A stretch of 50,076 nt of DNA from Acidobacteria bacterium UBA2994 (GTDB lineage Bacteria > Acidobacteriota > Vicinamibacteria > Vicinamibacterales > UBA8438): positions 1,189-51,264 of the forward strand of contig DEAA01000023.1 in NCBI GenBank assembly GCA_002346545.1, given 5' to 3'. Position 1 is the first letter of the stretch. Every line of letters starts with the position of its first letter. Positions 34,405-42,539 of the stretch are shown in pieces. Under the pieces are notes generated by a model. The model worked only from the letters and a program-made list of their open reading frames with translations, ran no database searches and was not told the origin of the DNA. The position numbers were made by a program, and so were the translations under genes.

Positions 34405-34938
34405 ATGAATCAGACTGCCACCGCGACCCAAGCACTCTCCAGCGAGTTCGTCGAGGTATCCCGAGGTCAGCTGCGTACCAAGTTGGACCGGATCGAGGTG
34501 TGTGTGGGCCGGCTCTCCGAGAAGCAGCTCTGGAGCCGGGCCCACGAAATCGAGAACGCCGTCGGTAATCTCGTGCTGCACTTGTGCGGCAACATCCGCC
34601 AGTGGGTCGTCGCCGGTGTGGGCGGGGCTCCCGACGATCGTGACCGCGATGCCGAATTTGACCGCCGGGATCCGCTGCCCGCCGCGGAGTTGATTCGCCG
34701 GCTTCGTGAGGTGATCGACGAGGCTGATACTGTGCTGGCCCGGTTAACGTCGGCCGACCTGACTGAGCGTCGCCAGGTCCAGGGCTACGACGTCACCCTG
34801 CTCGAGGCGGTGTATCACGTGGTTGAGCATCTGGCCGAGCACACGGGACAGATCATCTGGGCCACTAAGCGTGCGACTGGCGCTGACCTGGGCTTCTACG
34901 CCTACCTGTTAGATCCGGATCGGGCCGCCCGACCCTGA
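34405..34938 (+). CDS. DinB-like four-helix protein (DUF1572 type)
   Basis: 177 aa. The His residues typical of DinB metal sites are visible at about 54 (NLVLHLCGNIRQW) and in the C-terminal helix (YHVVEHLAEHTGQI, 138-151). Family members form metal-binding four-helix dimers, some acting as thiol-dependent transferases; no enzyme activity can be assigned. Leaderless-looking start with an inverted repeat across its promoter. Confidence 0.75.
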   Translation: MNQTATATQALSSEFVEVSRGQLRTKLDRIEVCVGRLSEKQLWSRAHEIENAVGNLVLHLCGNIRQWVVAGVGGAPDDRDRDAEFDRRDPLPAAELIRRLREVIDEADTVLARLTSADLTERRQVQGYDVTLLEAVYHVVEHLAEHTGQIIWATKRATGADLGFYAYLLDPDRAARP

Positions 34939-35039
34939 GCCGCGTCTGTCTCCTATCCGTTGCTTTGGGGTCCTCTCGCGGCATCTCGGTGTCATTATAG
35001 GAGCCTCGTGAGGCGAGTATCTGAGGAAGGAGCGTGTCG

Positions 35040-36386
35040 ATGAGGCGAGGACCCAACCAATGGTGCTTGCTCGCGCTGGCCTGGCTTGTGCTGAGCGGTG
35101 TGACCGCTTCGTCGCAGGAGCGGATCTTCCCGTTCCCGACCACCGAGTTCGAACTGGACAATGGGCTGCGGGTGGTAGGTGTCGACTACGACAGTCCCGG
35201 CATCGTCGCCTACTACACTGTGGTCCGCACCGGGTCGAGGAACGAGGTCGAGCCAGGGTTCTCAGGCTATGCGCACTTCTTCGAGCACATGATGTTCCGG
35301 GGTACCGAGAAGTATCCGACTGACGCCTACACCGATGCTGTCAAACGGCTCGGAGCCGACTCGAATGCTTTTACCACCGATGACTGGACCGCGTATCACA
35401 CCGTGGCTAGCGCCGATGCGCTTGAGACCATCATAGACCTTGAGTCCGACCGGTTCCTGAACCTGGACTACTCGATCGACGACTACCGGACCGAGGCGGG
35501 CGCCATTCTGGGTGAGTACAACCTCAACTTTTCGAATCCGGTGGCTCTGCTCCGTGAATCGGTGCGCGATTTGGCTTATACGACCCATCCCTACAAGCAC
35601 ACGACGATCGGTCTGCTCGAGGACATCCAGGCGATGCCCGAGCACTACGACTACAGCGTGGAGTTTTACGACCGGTACTACCGGCCAGAGAACTGCTTCA
35701 TCGTCGTGGTGGGCGACTTCGATCCGACCGAGCTGGAACGTCTAGCGGAGCAGTATTACGGAGCGTGGGAGCCCGGTGACTTCGAGCCCACCATTTCGGT
35801 CGAGCCGCCCCAGACCGAGGAGCGCACGGCCGAGATTACCTGGCCGAACCCGACGTTGCCCTGGATGACCATCGCCTATCACGCGCCCGCGTTCTCCGAC
35901 GAGACGATCGACATGCCGGCGATGGACGTGCTCTCGCAACTGCTGTTCTCCCAGACGTCGCCGCTGTTCCAGCAGCTGTATCTGAGCGACCAGGTGGTCG
36001 ATGTGCTCTCAGGGGGAGCGGTTGATCACCGCGACCCGCCGCTCTTCGAGGTACTGATCCGGATCACGAAGCCGGATCAGATCGACTACGTCCGTGACAC
36101 GGTCCTGGCCGAGATCGAACGGATGAAGACTGAGCCGGTCGATCCGCAGTTGCTCGCTGACACGAAGTCGGCCATGCGCTACTCGTTCGCTAGCGGATTG
36201 AACAGCCCTGGCCCCATCGCGGAGACGCTCGGACACTACCTGCAACTCACCGGAGACCCTGAAACGGTGAACCGCGTGTATGAACTGTACGACCAGGTGA
36301 CGGCGGACGACATCCAAGCGACGGCTGCCAGGTATTTCGCCGAGACCAATCGCACGGTCGTCGTGCTGACGCAGGAGGCAGAATGA
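35040..36386 (+). CDS. M16 zinc peptidase, catalytically competent subunit
   Basis: 448 aa; ATG 35040 with AAGGAG 7 nt upstream is preferred to GTG 35034. Signal peptide 1-25. The inverted zinc motif HFFEH is His79-Phe-Phe-Glu82-His83, with the third ligand Glu in GAILGEYN. Two M16 half-domains give the usual 430-450 aa of bacterial M16B subunits. The stop overlaps the ATG of the next gene, which encodes an inactive partner, so they probably form one heterodimeric periplasmic protease. Confidence 0.92.
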   Translation: MRRGPNQWCLLALAWLVLSGVTASSQERIFPFPTTEFELDNGLRVVGVDYDSPGIVAYYTVVRTGSRNEVEPGFSGYAHFFEHMMFRGTEKYPTDAYTDAVKRLGADSNAFTTDDWTAYHTVASADALETIIDLESDRFLNLDYSIDDYRTEAGAILGEYNLNFSNPVALLRESVRDLAYTTHPYKHTTIGLLEDIQAMPEHYDYSVEFYDRYYRPENCFIVVVGDFDPTELERLAEQYYGAWEPGDFEPTISVEPPQTEERTAEITWPNPTLPWMTIAYHAPAFSDETIDMPAMDVLSQLLFSQTSPLFQQLYLSDQVVDVLSGGAVDHRDPPLFEVLIRITKPDQIDYVRDTVLAEIERMKTEPVDPQLLADTKSAMRYSFASGLNSPGPIAETLGHYLQLTGDPETVNRVYELYDQVTADDIQATAARYFAETNRTVVVLTQEAE

Positions 36387-37915
36387 TGTCGCGGCGACAT
36401 ACGGCGTGGCTCGGCGGGGGACTGGGGTTAGCGCTGGCCATGGTCGCTTGTAGTGCGGCCGACACGCCGGCCCTGCCATCGGCGCAGGGGGTTGCCCAGC
36501 CGGCGCCGAATTCTCCGTTGATCACGCTGCGGGTGATGTTCGACACCGGGTCCATCGATGATCCTGCTGGTCGCGAGGGGCTGAACGCCCTGACCGCGCT
36601 CATGATCGGTCAGGGGGGGACCGCCGATCTCAGCTACCAGGAACTTACGGCCACGCTCTATCCCTGGGCGGCCAGTATCAGCACGCAGGCCGACAAGGAG
36701 GTGACGACCGTCATCGGGGAAGTGCACGTTGACCACCTGAAGCCGTTCTACGACATCTTCCGCGAGCTGATCGTGGCGCCGCGCTTCGACGAGGCGGACT
36801 TCGCGAGGAATCGCGACTTCCTGTCCAACGGCATCGTGGCCGGATTGCGTGGCAACGATGACGAAGAGCTTGGCAAGCAGGCGCTCAACGCCTGGCTCTA
36901 CGAGGGACATCCCTATGCGGCCACCGAGCTGGGAACCGAGGAAGGGCTGGCCGCTATCACTCTCGATGACGTCGCGGCGCATCACGGCGCTCGCTATACG
37001 CGGGACAACGTGATGGTGGGTGTGGGAGGCGGTTACCCTGACGGTTTCCTCGCGCGGGTGGAGGCCGACCTGGTTGCCGCGCTGCCGGCTGGCGACGGTG
37101 CCGCTCGGGCGCTCCCCGAACCGCGGCATCTTCAAGGGCACGAGCTGCTGTTCGTCGAGAAGGATGCCATCGCCACCGCGATCTCGATCGGGTTCCCGCT
37201 CGAGATCACGCGGTCCGACGACGACTTCTATCCGCTCATGGTGGCCAACTCCTATCTGGGCGAACACCGCACCTTCAACGGGCGGCTGATGAACCAGATG
37301 CGCGGGTTACGTGGCTTGAACTACGGCGACTACTCCTACATCGAGCAGTTCATTCAAGATGGTGGCTCGACTTTCCCAGTGCCAAACATCCCGCGCCGGC
37401 AGCAGTTTTTCAGCATTTGGATCCGTCCCGTCCCGCACCATAACGCCGCCTTCGCGCTACGGCAGGCGATTCGGGAGCTGGCGTTGCTCGTGGACGAAGG
37501 GTTGTTGGAGGAGGACTTCGAGGCGACGCGCGAATACCTGGTCAACTACGCCAACCTCTACGTCCAAACCACCAGTCGGCGACTGGGTTATGCCATGGAT
37601 TCGCGCTTCTATGGCACCGACTTCTTTGTCGACGAGATCCGGTCCCGTCTAATGGAGCTGACGGTGGAGGATGTTAATGCCGCGGTCCGCCGACATCTCC
37701 AGGCTGACCACCTGGCCATCGCCATCGTGACCAGCGATGCCGAGGGCTTCAGAGATGTGCTGCTGTCTGACGAGCCGCCGAGCATCACCTATAACACCGA
37801 AGTGAGTGACGACATCCTGGGCGAAGACGAGGCGATCAAGGGCTACGAGCTTTCGATCAACACCGAGCGAATCAGGATCGTGCCGGTGGAGGAGATGTTC
37901 AAGAGGGTGTCGTGA
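36383..37915 (+). CDS. M16-family non-catalytic partner, probable lipoprotein
   Basis: 510 aa. N-terminal signal ends LAMVAC, a plausible lipobox. Where the active subunit has HxxEH, this one reads REGLNALTA, so no zinc site. Fold motifs (DTGSIDDPAGREGLNAL, GHPYAATELGT, RGLNYGDYSY) are retained, and the R/Y motif of M16 non-catalytic subunits near NYGDYSYIEQ is present. Start ATG overlaps the preceding stop (ATGA). Expected to clamp the substrate with the catalytic subunit. Confidence 0.9.
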   Translation: MMSRRHTAWLGGGLGLALAMVACSAADTPALPSAQGVAQPAPNSPLITLRVMFDTGSIDDPAGREGLNALTALMIGQGGTADLSYQELTATLYPWAASISTQADKEVTTVIGEVHVDHLKPFYDIFRELIVAPRFDEADFARNRDFLSNGIVAGLRGNDDEELGKQALNAWLYEGHPYAATELGTEEGLAAITLDDVAAHHGARYTRDNVMVGVGGGYPDGFLARVEADLVAALPAGDGAARALPEPRHLQGHELLFVEKDAIATAISIGFPLEITRSDDDFYPLMVANSYLGEHRTFNGRLMNQMRGLRGLNYGDYSYIEQFIQDGGSTFPVPNIPRRQQFFSIWIRPVPHHNAAFALRQAIRELALLVDEGLLEEDFEATREYLVNYANLYVQTTSRRLGYAMDSRFYGTDFFVDEIRSRLMELTVEDVNAAVRRHLQADHLAIAIVTSDAEGFRDVLLSDEPPSITYNTEVSDDILGEDEAIKGYELSINTERIRIVPVEEMFKRVS

Positions 37916-37977
37916 GTCCGCCTTCGCTAAGGCTGCGGTGGGTGGTCCGCCGACCGGCGTACCAGGGGAGAAGAGAG

Positions 37978-38814
37978 ATGCGACAGTTGAGGTCTATCGT
38001 GACGGTTGGGGTGGCGCTCACGGTCATGGCCGGAGGCGCCTGGGCGCAGGAGCCGGGGTCGGTGGTGGCGGCCGATCCGCGGGTTGAGGGGCGGACCTAC
38101 ACGTTCCCGGGGACGGGCCAGGAGGTGCCCTACGCGCTGTTCGTGCCGTCGAACTACGACGCGTCACGTGTCTGGCCGCTGATGGTGGTACTTCACGGAC
38201 TCGGACGTCCCTACGACTGGATGATGGGATACGAGGGACTCGTAGATGCGGCCGAGCGTGACGGCTACATCGTGGTGTCGCCGCTCGGTTATCACCCGCG
38301 TGCCTGGTACGGCAGCCGGGGACCCGGCATTCCCAACATGCGCCGGGCCGAGGGTGATATCGAGCTGTTGCCGGAGAACCTCGGGGAGCTGAGTGAACAA
38401 GACGTGCTGAATGTCTTCAACCTCGTGCGCGAGGAATTCAACATCGACGAGGACCGGATGTATCTGTGGGGGCACTCAATGGGGGGCGCCGGCACCTACC
38501 ACTTGGCCGCTAGGCACCCCGACCTCTGGGCTGCCGTTGGGGTCGCGGCTCCGGCGCCATCGGTCTCGCCCGATCAACTCGAGGCGTTTCGTCACGTGCC
38601 GATTATCGTGTTGCAGGGCGATCAGGATCAGCTCGTGAACCGTACGGTGCAGTGGGTAGCCAAGATGCGCGAACTCGGTATGCAGCACGTCTACGTTGAG
38701 GTGAAGGGGGGCGATCACTCGCGGTTCATCAATGCGGACCGCGCGATGGTCGAGAAGATCTTTGCCTTCTTCAACATCGCCAGCAAAGACCAGCGTGAGG
38801 CGCCGACGAATTAG
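37978..38814 (+). CDS. secreted alpha/beta hydrolase (esterase, PHB-depolymerase-like fold)
   Basis: 278 aa from ATG 37978 with AGGGGAG upstream. Signal peptide ends near WAQ (24). VVLHGLG forms the oxyanion region, nucleophile Ser167 in GHSMGGAG, acid in LQGDQDQLV, His in KGGDHSRF. Probably an esterase or depolymerase. It follows the M16 pair by about 60 nt and may be in their operon. Confidence 0.87.
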   Translation: MRQLRSIVTVGVALTVMAGGAWAQEPGSVVAADPRVEGRTYTFPGTGQEVPYALFVPSNYDASRVWPLMVVLHGLGRPYDWMMGYEGLVDAAERDGYIVVSPLGYHPRAWYGSRGPGIPNMRRAEGDIELLPENLGELSEQDVLNVFNLVREEFNIDEDRMYLWGHSMGGAGTYHLAARHPDLWAAVGVAAPAPSVSPDQLEAFRHVPIIVLQGDQDQLVNRTVQWVAKMRELGMQHVYVEVKGGDHSRFINADRAMVEKIFAFFNIASKDQREAPTN

Positions 38815-38998
38815 CTGGATTCCTGGCGATCGGTCTGCGTGGACTGCGTTGCGCGTCGGTCACGGTTCGTCTGACTGGGTTCCCGCCAGTTCGGTGTAGG
38901 GTCGTCGGACTGACCTGCTCTCTCGACGGCCGAGCAGTAAATCTCGCTGGCCTCGTCCCAGGTCTTTGCCCTGAGTCCGCCGACGCCTGGCTGGGGAG

Positions 38999-39841
38999 TC
39001 AGGGTGCGACCCCGGTCCGCTTCAGGGCCGCGGCCGGGATCGTTGCGTTGAGCGAGCCGCTTCTGTAACCCAGGGGGTCGATCTCGACACTCGTGAACCC
39101 CGTGCGCTGCAGCTGCTGCGTCACGGTGGCCAGGACCTTGGGACTGGATAGCCTGGCGATGGCGTCCGGCTCGACCTCGAGGCGTGCAGTGGCCCCGTGG
39201 TGGCGCACTCGGCACACCCCGAAGCCCAGGTTCCTGAGCACCCGCTCCGATGCGGCCACCTGTTCTAGTCGGTCAGGTGTGATCTCGGTCCCGTACGGGA
39301 ACCGGGACGAGAGACACGCCAGCGCCGGCTTGTCCCAGATAGGCAGTCCAAGCCGGCGCGCAGCCTCTCGAATGTTTGCCTTTGTGAACCCCAGTTCGTC
39401 GAGTGGCGAGCGGACGCCTTGCTCGCGTGCCGCCTGTCGCCCGGGCCGGTGGTCTCCGCGGTCATCACGATTGAAGCCATCGAGGACGTGAGGGATGCCG
39501 AGCCGACGGGCCGCCGCCACGGCCTGTCCGTAGACCTCGACCTTGCAGAAATAGCAGCGGTTGACCGGGTTGGCCCTGTAGCGAGCGTCGTCCAGCTCGT
39601 CGGTGTCGATGAGTAGGTGACGGGCGCCGAGTCTTGTGGCGATGCGGGCTGCGCCGTCGCGTTCTTCCGGGGCGAGACTAGGAGACACCGCGGTCAGACC
39701 AAGCGCGTCTGGGCCCAGGGCGGCCACCGTTTCAGCCAGAAGGTAGCCAGAGTCGACGCCGCCAGAGAAACAAACCACGGCCTGGCCAAGCTCACCGAGG
39801 CGCTGGCGTAGCTCGGCGATCCGATGATCGAGACTCGACAT
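38999..39841 (-). CDS. larE: ATP-dependent sacrificial sulfur transferase LarE
   Basis: 280 aa from ATG 39841. The PP-loop SGGVDS near residue 26 activates substrate with ATP. LarE inserts sulfur into the pyridinium biscarboxylate mononucleotide on the way to the nickel-pincer nucleotide of lactate racemase (LarA). In the KPALACLSSRFPYG motif the cysteine is residue 176, the same number as the sacrificial Cys176 of Lactobacillus plantarum LarE. No further clustered cysteines follow it, which points to the sacrificial rather than [4Fe-4S] type. CYFC (96-99) is also conserved. larA, larB and larC are not in the window. The neighbouring divergent gene looks like a nickel transporter. Confidence 0.88.
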   Translation of the reverse strand: MSSLDHRIAELRQRLGELGQAVVCFSGGVDSGYLLAETVAALGPDALGLTAVSPSLAPEERDGAARIATRLGARHLLIDTDELDDARYRANPVNRCYFCKVEVYGQAVAAARRLGIPHVLDGFNRDDRGDHRPGRQAAREQGVRSPLDELGFTKANIREAARRLGLPIWDKPALACLSSRFPYGTEITPDRLEQVAASERVLRNLGFGVCRVRHHGATARLEVEPDAIARLSSPKVLATVTQQLQRTGFTSVEIDPLGYRSGSLNATIPAAALKRTGVAP

Positions 39842-39872
39842 ACAATGGCGCCCGAGGCGGTTCGAGCTCCCA

Positions 39873-39878
39873 GTATAG
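39873..39878 (-). promoter_or_regulatory. -10 box of larE
   Basis: TATACT on the minus strand, about 31 nt before the larE ATG. The inverted repeat 39885-39913 covers the place where its -35 would lie. Confidence 0.45.
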
Positions 39879-39884
39879 CCCGGT

Positions 39885-39913
39885 GCGGGCAGGGCGTCGG
39901 GCGCCCTGCCCGC
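39885..39913. promoter_or_regulatory. 12-bp perfect inverted repeat between larE and the transporter gene
   Basis: Arms GCGGGCAGGGCG (39885-39896) and CGCCCTGCCCGC (39902-39913) with a 5-nt loop. The right arm ends one base before the transporter ATG. In RNA the hairpin would occlude the start; in DNA it could be an operator. It matches none of the nickel-regulator sites I know (NikR, RcnR). Confidence 0.55.
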
Positions 39914-39914
39914 C

Positions 39915-40544
39915 ATGCTTCCGGACACCACCGTCTCGCTGCTCCTGACGAGTGCCGCCGGTCTCGCGACCGTCCACACCCTGATCGGGATCGACCATTC
40001 CCTGCCGTTCGTGGCTGTCGGTCGCGCCCGCGGTTGGACCTTGTGCCGGACCCTCTGGGTGACCGCGCTTTGTGGTCTGGTACATGTCGCCTCGTCGGTC
40101 GCCATCGGCGGTATCGGCATCGGGCTTGGCGTGGCGCTCGACCAGCTCTCCTGGCTCGAATCAAGTCGCGGCCGGTTGGCCGCTTGGCTCATGATGGGCT
40201 TTGGACTGGCGTACGCCGCCTGGGCGCTTTGGCGAGGTGAACGCAGCCATGCGCACAGCCCGCGGACCACGACCTGGGCGCTCTTCCTGATCTTTGCCTT
40301 TGGCCCGTGCGAGGCGCTAATTCCCTTGATGATGGTTCCCGCTGCGGAAGGGGCGTGGCTGGTGCTTGGCGCGGTGGTGGTCGTTTTTGGCGTCTGCACC
40401 ATCGGCGCGATGCTCGTAGCCGTAGCTCTCGGCTACGCCGGGGTAGGTTGGGCCCCGATCCCCTACCTGCAGGCCAGAGCCGATTTGGTGGCGGGGCTCG
40501 CCGTCGCGGCCAGCGGCGCCGGTGTGCTGTTCCTCGGCCTTTGA
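39915..40544 (+). CDS. nickel/cobalt transporter-like membrane protein (NicO/UreH-type)
   Basis: 209 aa, about 6 transmembrane helices. The first helix carries VHTLIGIDHSLPFVAVGRARGW, close to the HxxxxxxH metal-selectivity motif of NicO/UreH/RcnA-type transporters. A His-containing hydrophilic loop (GERSHAHS, about 113-120) resembles the metal loops of this group. GPCEALIPLM is also family-like. Direction (uptake or efflux) cannot be told. Adjacency to larE argues for nickel supply to the pincer cofactor. No Shine-Dalgarno sequence; the start is preceded by a GC hairpin. Confidence 0.72.
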   Translation: MLPDTTVSLLLTSAAGLATVHTLIGIDHSLPFVAVGRARGWTLCRTLWVTALCGLVHVASSVAIGGIGIGLGVALDQLSWLESSRGRLAAWLMMGFGLAYAAWALWRGERSHAHSPRTTTWALFLIFAFGPCEALIPLMMVPAAEGAWLVLGAVVVVFGVCTIGAMLVAVALGYAGVGWAPIPYLQARADLVAGLAVAASGAGVLFLGL

Positions 40545-40608
40545 TCAGGCCGTTCCGCTACCACTTGGGGAGCATGGCTCTCAATGTCCAAGATGTCGTG
40601 GCTACCGC

Positions 40609-40637
40609 TTGACACGGGCGCTCCCTCCGGCCATAGT
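40609..40637 (+). promoter_or_regulatory. strong promoter upstream of a small unknown gene
   Basis: TTGACA (40609-40614), 17-nt spacer, CATAGT (40632-40637), predicted start near 40644. It is the best -35 on the plus strand of the window. The roughly 100-nt leader contains a perfect GCCGTGT/ACACGGC hairpin (40683-40702). Confidence 0.6.
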
Positions 40638-40747
40638 TGGCGGGCGGTGCCGGGGCTCGAAGTTGCGCCGCTCGACCTGTGTGCCGTGTGCCCAGACACG
40701 GCGGGAGTGGGTAAGCTGTCCGACCGGCGGCGCGCCCTGCGAGCCTC

Positions 40748-40924
40748 ATGACCCCGACCGAATACCGCGAGTTGCGTCGTCGTTTACTGCGTGAGCGTCA
40801 GCTCGGCCTGCTGGCGGTGGAGCAGCTCACCGACTCCGCGCTAAGTGCGTCCCAGCGTAGCGAGCCGGAGCCAGCGAAGCCGTCCAACCTGGCCCCGGTC
40901 GAACCGATCAAAGTCGGGGCGTAG
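40748..40924 (+). CDS. 58-aa hypothetical protein
   Basis: ATG 40748 to TAG 40924. An N-terminal helix with five Arg in nine residues (EYRELRRRLLRERQLGLL) is followed by a Pro/Ala/Glu-rich tail. It lies about 105 nt downstream of a strong promoter. No Shine-Dalgarno sequence and no known family. It could equally be a structured RNA with a chance frame. Confidence 0.4.
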   Translation: MTPTEYRELRRRLLRERQLGLLAVEQLTDSALSASQRSEPEPAKPSNLAPVEPIKVGA

Positions 40925-40958
40925 CCACGACCTTCCTGTCTTGCGGTGCTTTCGAGGC

Positions 40959-40964
40959 TATAAT
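40959..40964 (+). promoter_or_regulatory. -10 box TATAAT before a hypothetical gene
   Basis: Perfect TATAAT; no clear -35. The predicted transcript first meets a 20-codon frame (40986-41048, starting MGSCIDGRD), then a CCAGCA/TGCTGG hairpin near 41051-41078 and the hypothetical gene at 41124. Confidence 0.45.
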
Positions 40965-41123
40965 CGGCCTCTCAAAGCCATTCCCATGGGTAGCTGTATT
41001 GACGGGCGCGACACCATCGTCGTCGAACCCTCTCTTGTGTGCGCTTAGCCCCAGCAGACCAAATCGGGGTTGCTGGTTCCGCGGTGGTCGATTCTCGGCG
41101 GGTTTGTCGAGACCGTGGCCACC

Positions 41124-41432
41124 ATGACCGGTGTGACCGTCGCTGAGCTCGAGCCGTTAACCATGCTCTGTATCCAGACGAAGAGCACGTTCTGCGAGGT
41201 GACCGTGCCACGGTCGCCACTGGCCCGGGTGCTCGTACGCGGTGGGCGGTTCTTCACAGAACTTGCTGAGGCCAGGTTCGGAGGATCGAGCTTCGTCGGC
41301 AGCTGCGTCAAGCTGACCTGGTCAGGCGTCTGGCCGCATCTCGAGTTGCATGCTCTCGATGAGTGGATCGTCACCTCGCGGGTGCAGTCCATCTCCATTC
41401 TCAGCATCACGGCTGCGTACGGGCACGTCTAG
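41124..41432 (+). CDS. hypothetical protein, about 102 aa
   Basis: Starts at ATG 41124 by preference (in-frame alternative TTG at 41070). Predicted mostly beta: LCIQTKSTFCEVTVP, RVLVRGGRFFTELAEARFGGSSFVGS and a WPHLELHALDEWIVTSRVQSISI ending. The -10 upstream at 40959 and high-GC third codon positions favour a real gene. I cannot name a family. It ends 27 nt before the antiporter. Confidence 0.55.
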   Translation: MTGVTVAELEPLTMLCIQTKSTFCEVTVPRSPLARVLVRGGRFFTELAEARFGGSSFVGSCVKLTWSGVWPHLELHALDEWIVTSRVQSISILSITAAYGHV

Positions 41433-41459
41433 TCGCGCTGTTCGAATCGGTCACGCACG

Positions 41460-42407
41460 TTGGTCTACGATATCGCCTTCATCCTTGTCGGTTTGTTGCT
41501 CGTCGCAAAGGGCGGCGACCTGTTCGTGGAAGCCAGCGTCTACATGGGGCAATTGTTCCGCATTCCCAGGTTCGTCATTGGTGGCACCCTGGTCAGCCTG
41601 GCGACCACCATGCCGGAGCTGGCAGTTTCGACGATCGCCAGTAGCGCCGGCGACTCGGGTCTCGCGCTTGGGAACGCGGTCGGATCCTGCGTGTGCAACA
41701 TCGGCCTGATCGTGGGGACGGTGGCGCTGCTGACGCCAGTGGAGGTGGAACGACGTGAGCTGCTACGCCGAGCCGCGTGGATGGTCTCGGCCGGTGCACT
41801 AGTGGTGGTCTTTACTCTGGATCGGACGCTCAGCCGTCCACTCGGCGCGGTGCTGCTGGCGCTGGCCTTCGCCTACCTGACCTGGGATTACCTGTCCATC
41901 CGGATGCTCCGCCGAGACGAGTCGACCGACAAGGTGGTGGCGGATTCGGCGGCGTTGCTCCGGCGGTTCGGCCAGTTCGTGTTGGGGGCGGTCCTCATCC
42001 TTCTAGGCAGTAACCTGCTCGTCGACTCGGGTTCCGGTCTGGCGCAGGCGCTGGGCGTGCCCTCGGTCATCATCGGTTTGTCGGTGGTCGCCATCGGTAC
42101 ATCGTTGCCGGAGTTGGTCACCGGTGTGGCCGCGGCGCGGAAGGGCGTGCCCGATCTGTCACTTGGGAACATCATCGGAGCTAACACCCTGAACCTCTAC
42201 CTGATCGTCGGGCTGTCGGGCGTGATTCGGCCACTAACAATCGATCCGTTCGCCCAGGTCTACTCGTTCGGCTGGCTGGGGCTGTTCTTTGCCGCGTTGC
42301 TCGGGCTCGCGGTGCGCACCGGTCGCTTCCACCTGCGTGGCGGGGCGCTGCTGCTGGGCCTCTGGATGACGTACGTCGCCGGGCTGGCCGTCGTGGCCCT
42401 GACTTAG
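41460..42407 (+). CDS. CaCA-superfamily sodium/calcium antiporter (YrbG type)
   Basis: 315 aa, ten predicted transmembrane helices in two inverted halves. Alpha repeats carry GGTLVSLATTMPELAVSTIAS with GNAVGSCVCNIGLI, and GLSVVAIGTSLPELVTGVAA with GNIIGANTLNLYLI. The two Glu residues in these PEL motifs bind Ca2+ or Na+. The start is written as TTG 41460; a clear ATG/GTG is lacking. Inner-membrane cation exchange. Confidence 0.9.
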   Translation: MVYDIAFILVGLLLVAKGGDLFVEASVYMGQLFRIPRFVIGGTLVSLATTMPELAVSTIASSAGDSGLALGNAVGSCVCNIGLIVGTVALLTPVEVERRELLRRAAWMVSAGALVVVFTLDRTLSRPLGAVLLALAFAYLTWDYLSIRMLRRDESTDKVVADSAALLRRFGQFVLGAVLILLGSNLLVDSGSGLAQALGVPSVIIGLSVVAIGTSLPELVTGVAAARKGVPDLSLGNIIGANTLNLYLIVGLSGVIRPLTIDPFAQVYSFGWLGLFFAALLGLAVRTGRFHLRGGALLLGLWMTYVAGLAVVALT

Positions 42408-42539
42408 TGGTTCGGCCAGGCCGGGCTAGTGGGTTGGCCAAAGGCAGTTACGGGGAATTACCCCACGACCATTGAGAAGATCACGAGGGTACGCAGAGCT
42501 CGTTTCTCCGGCGCTGTCGGGGTGGTGCTTCGTCGCCGG

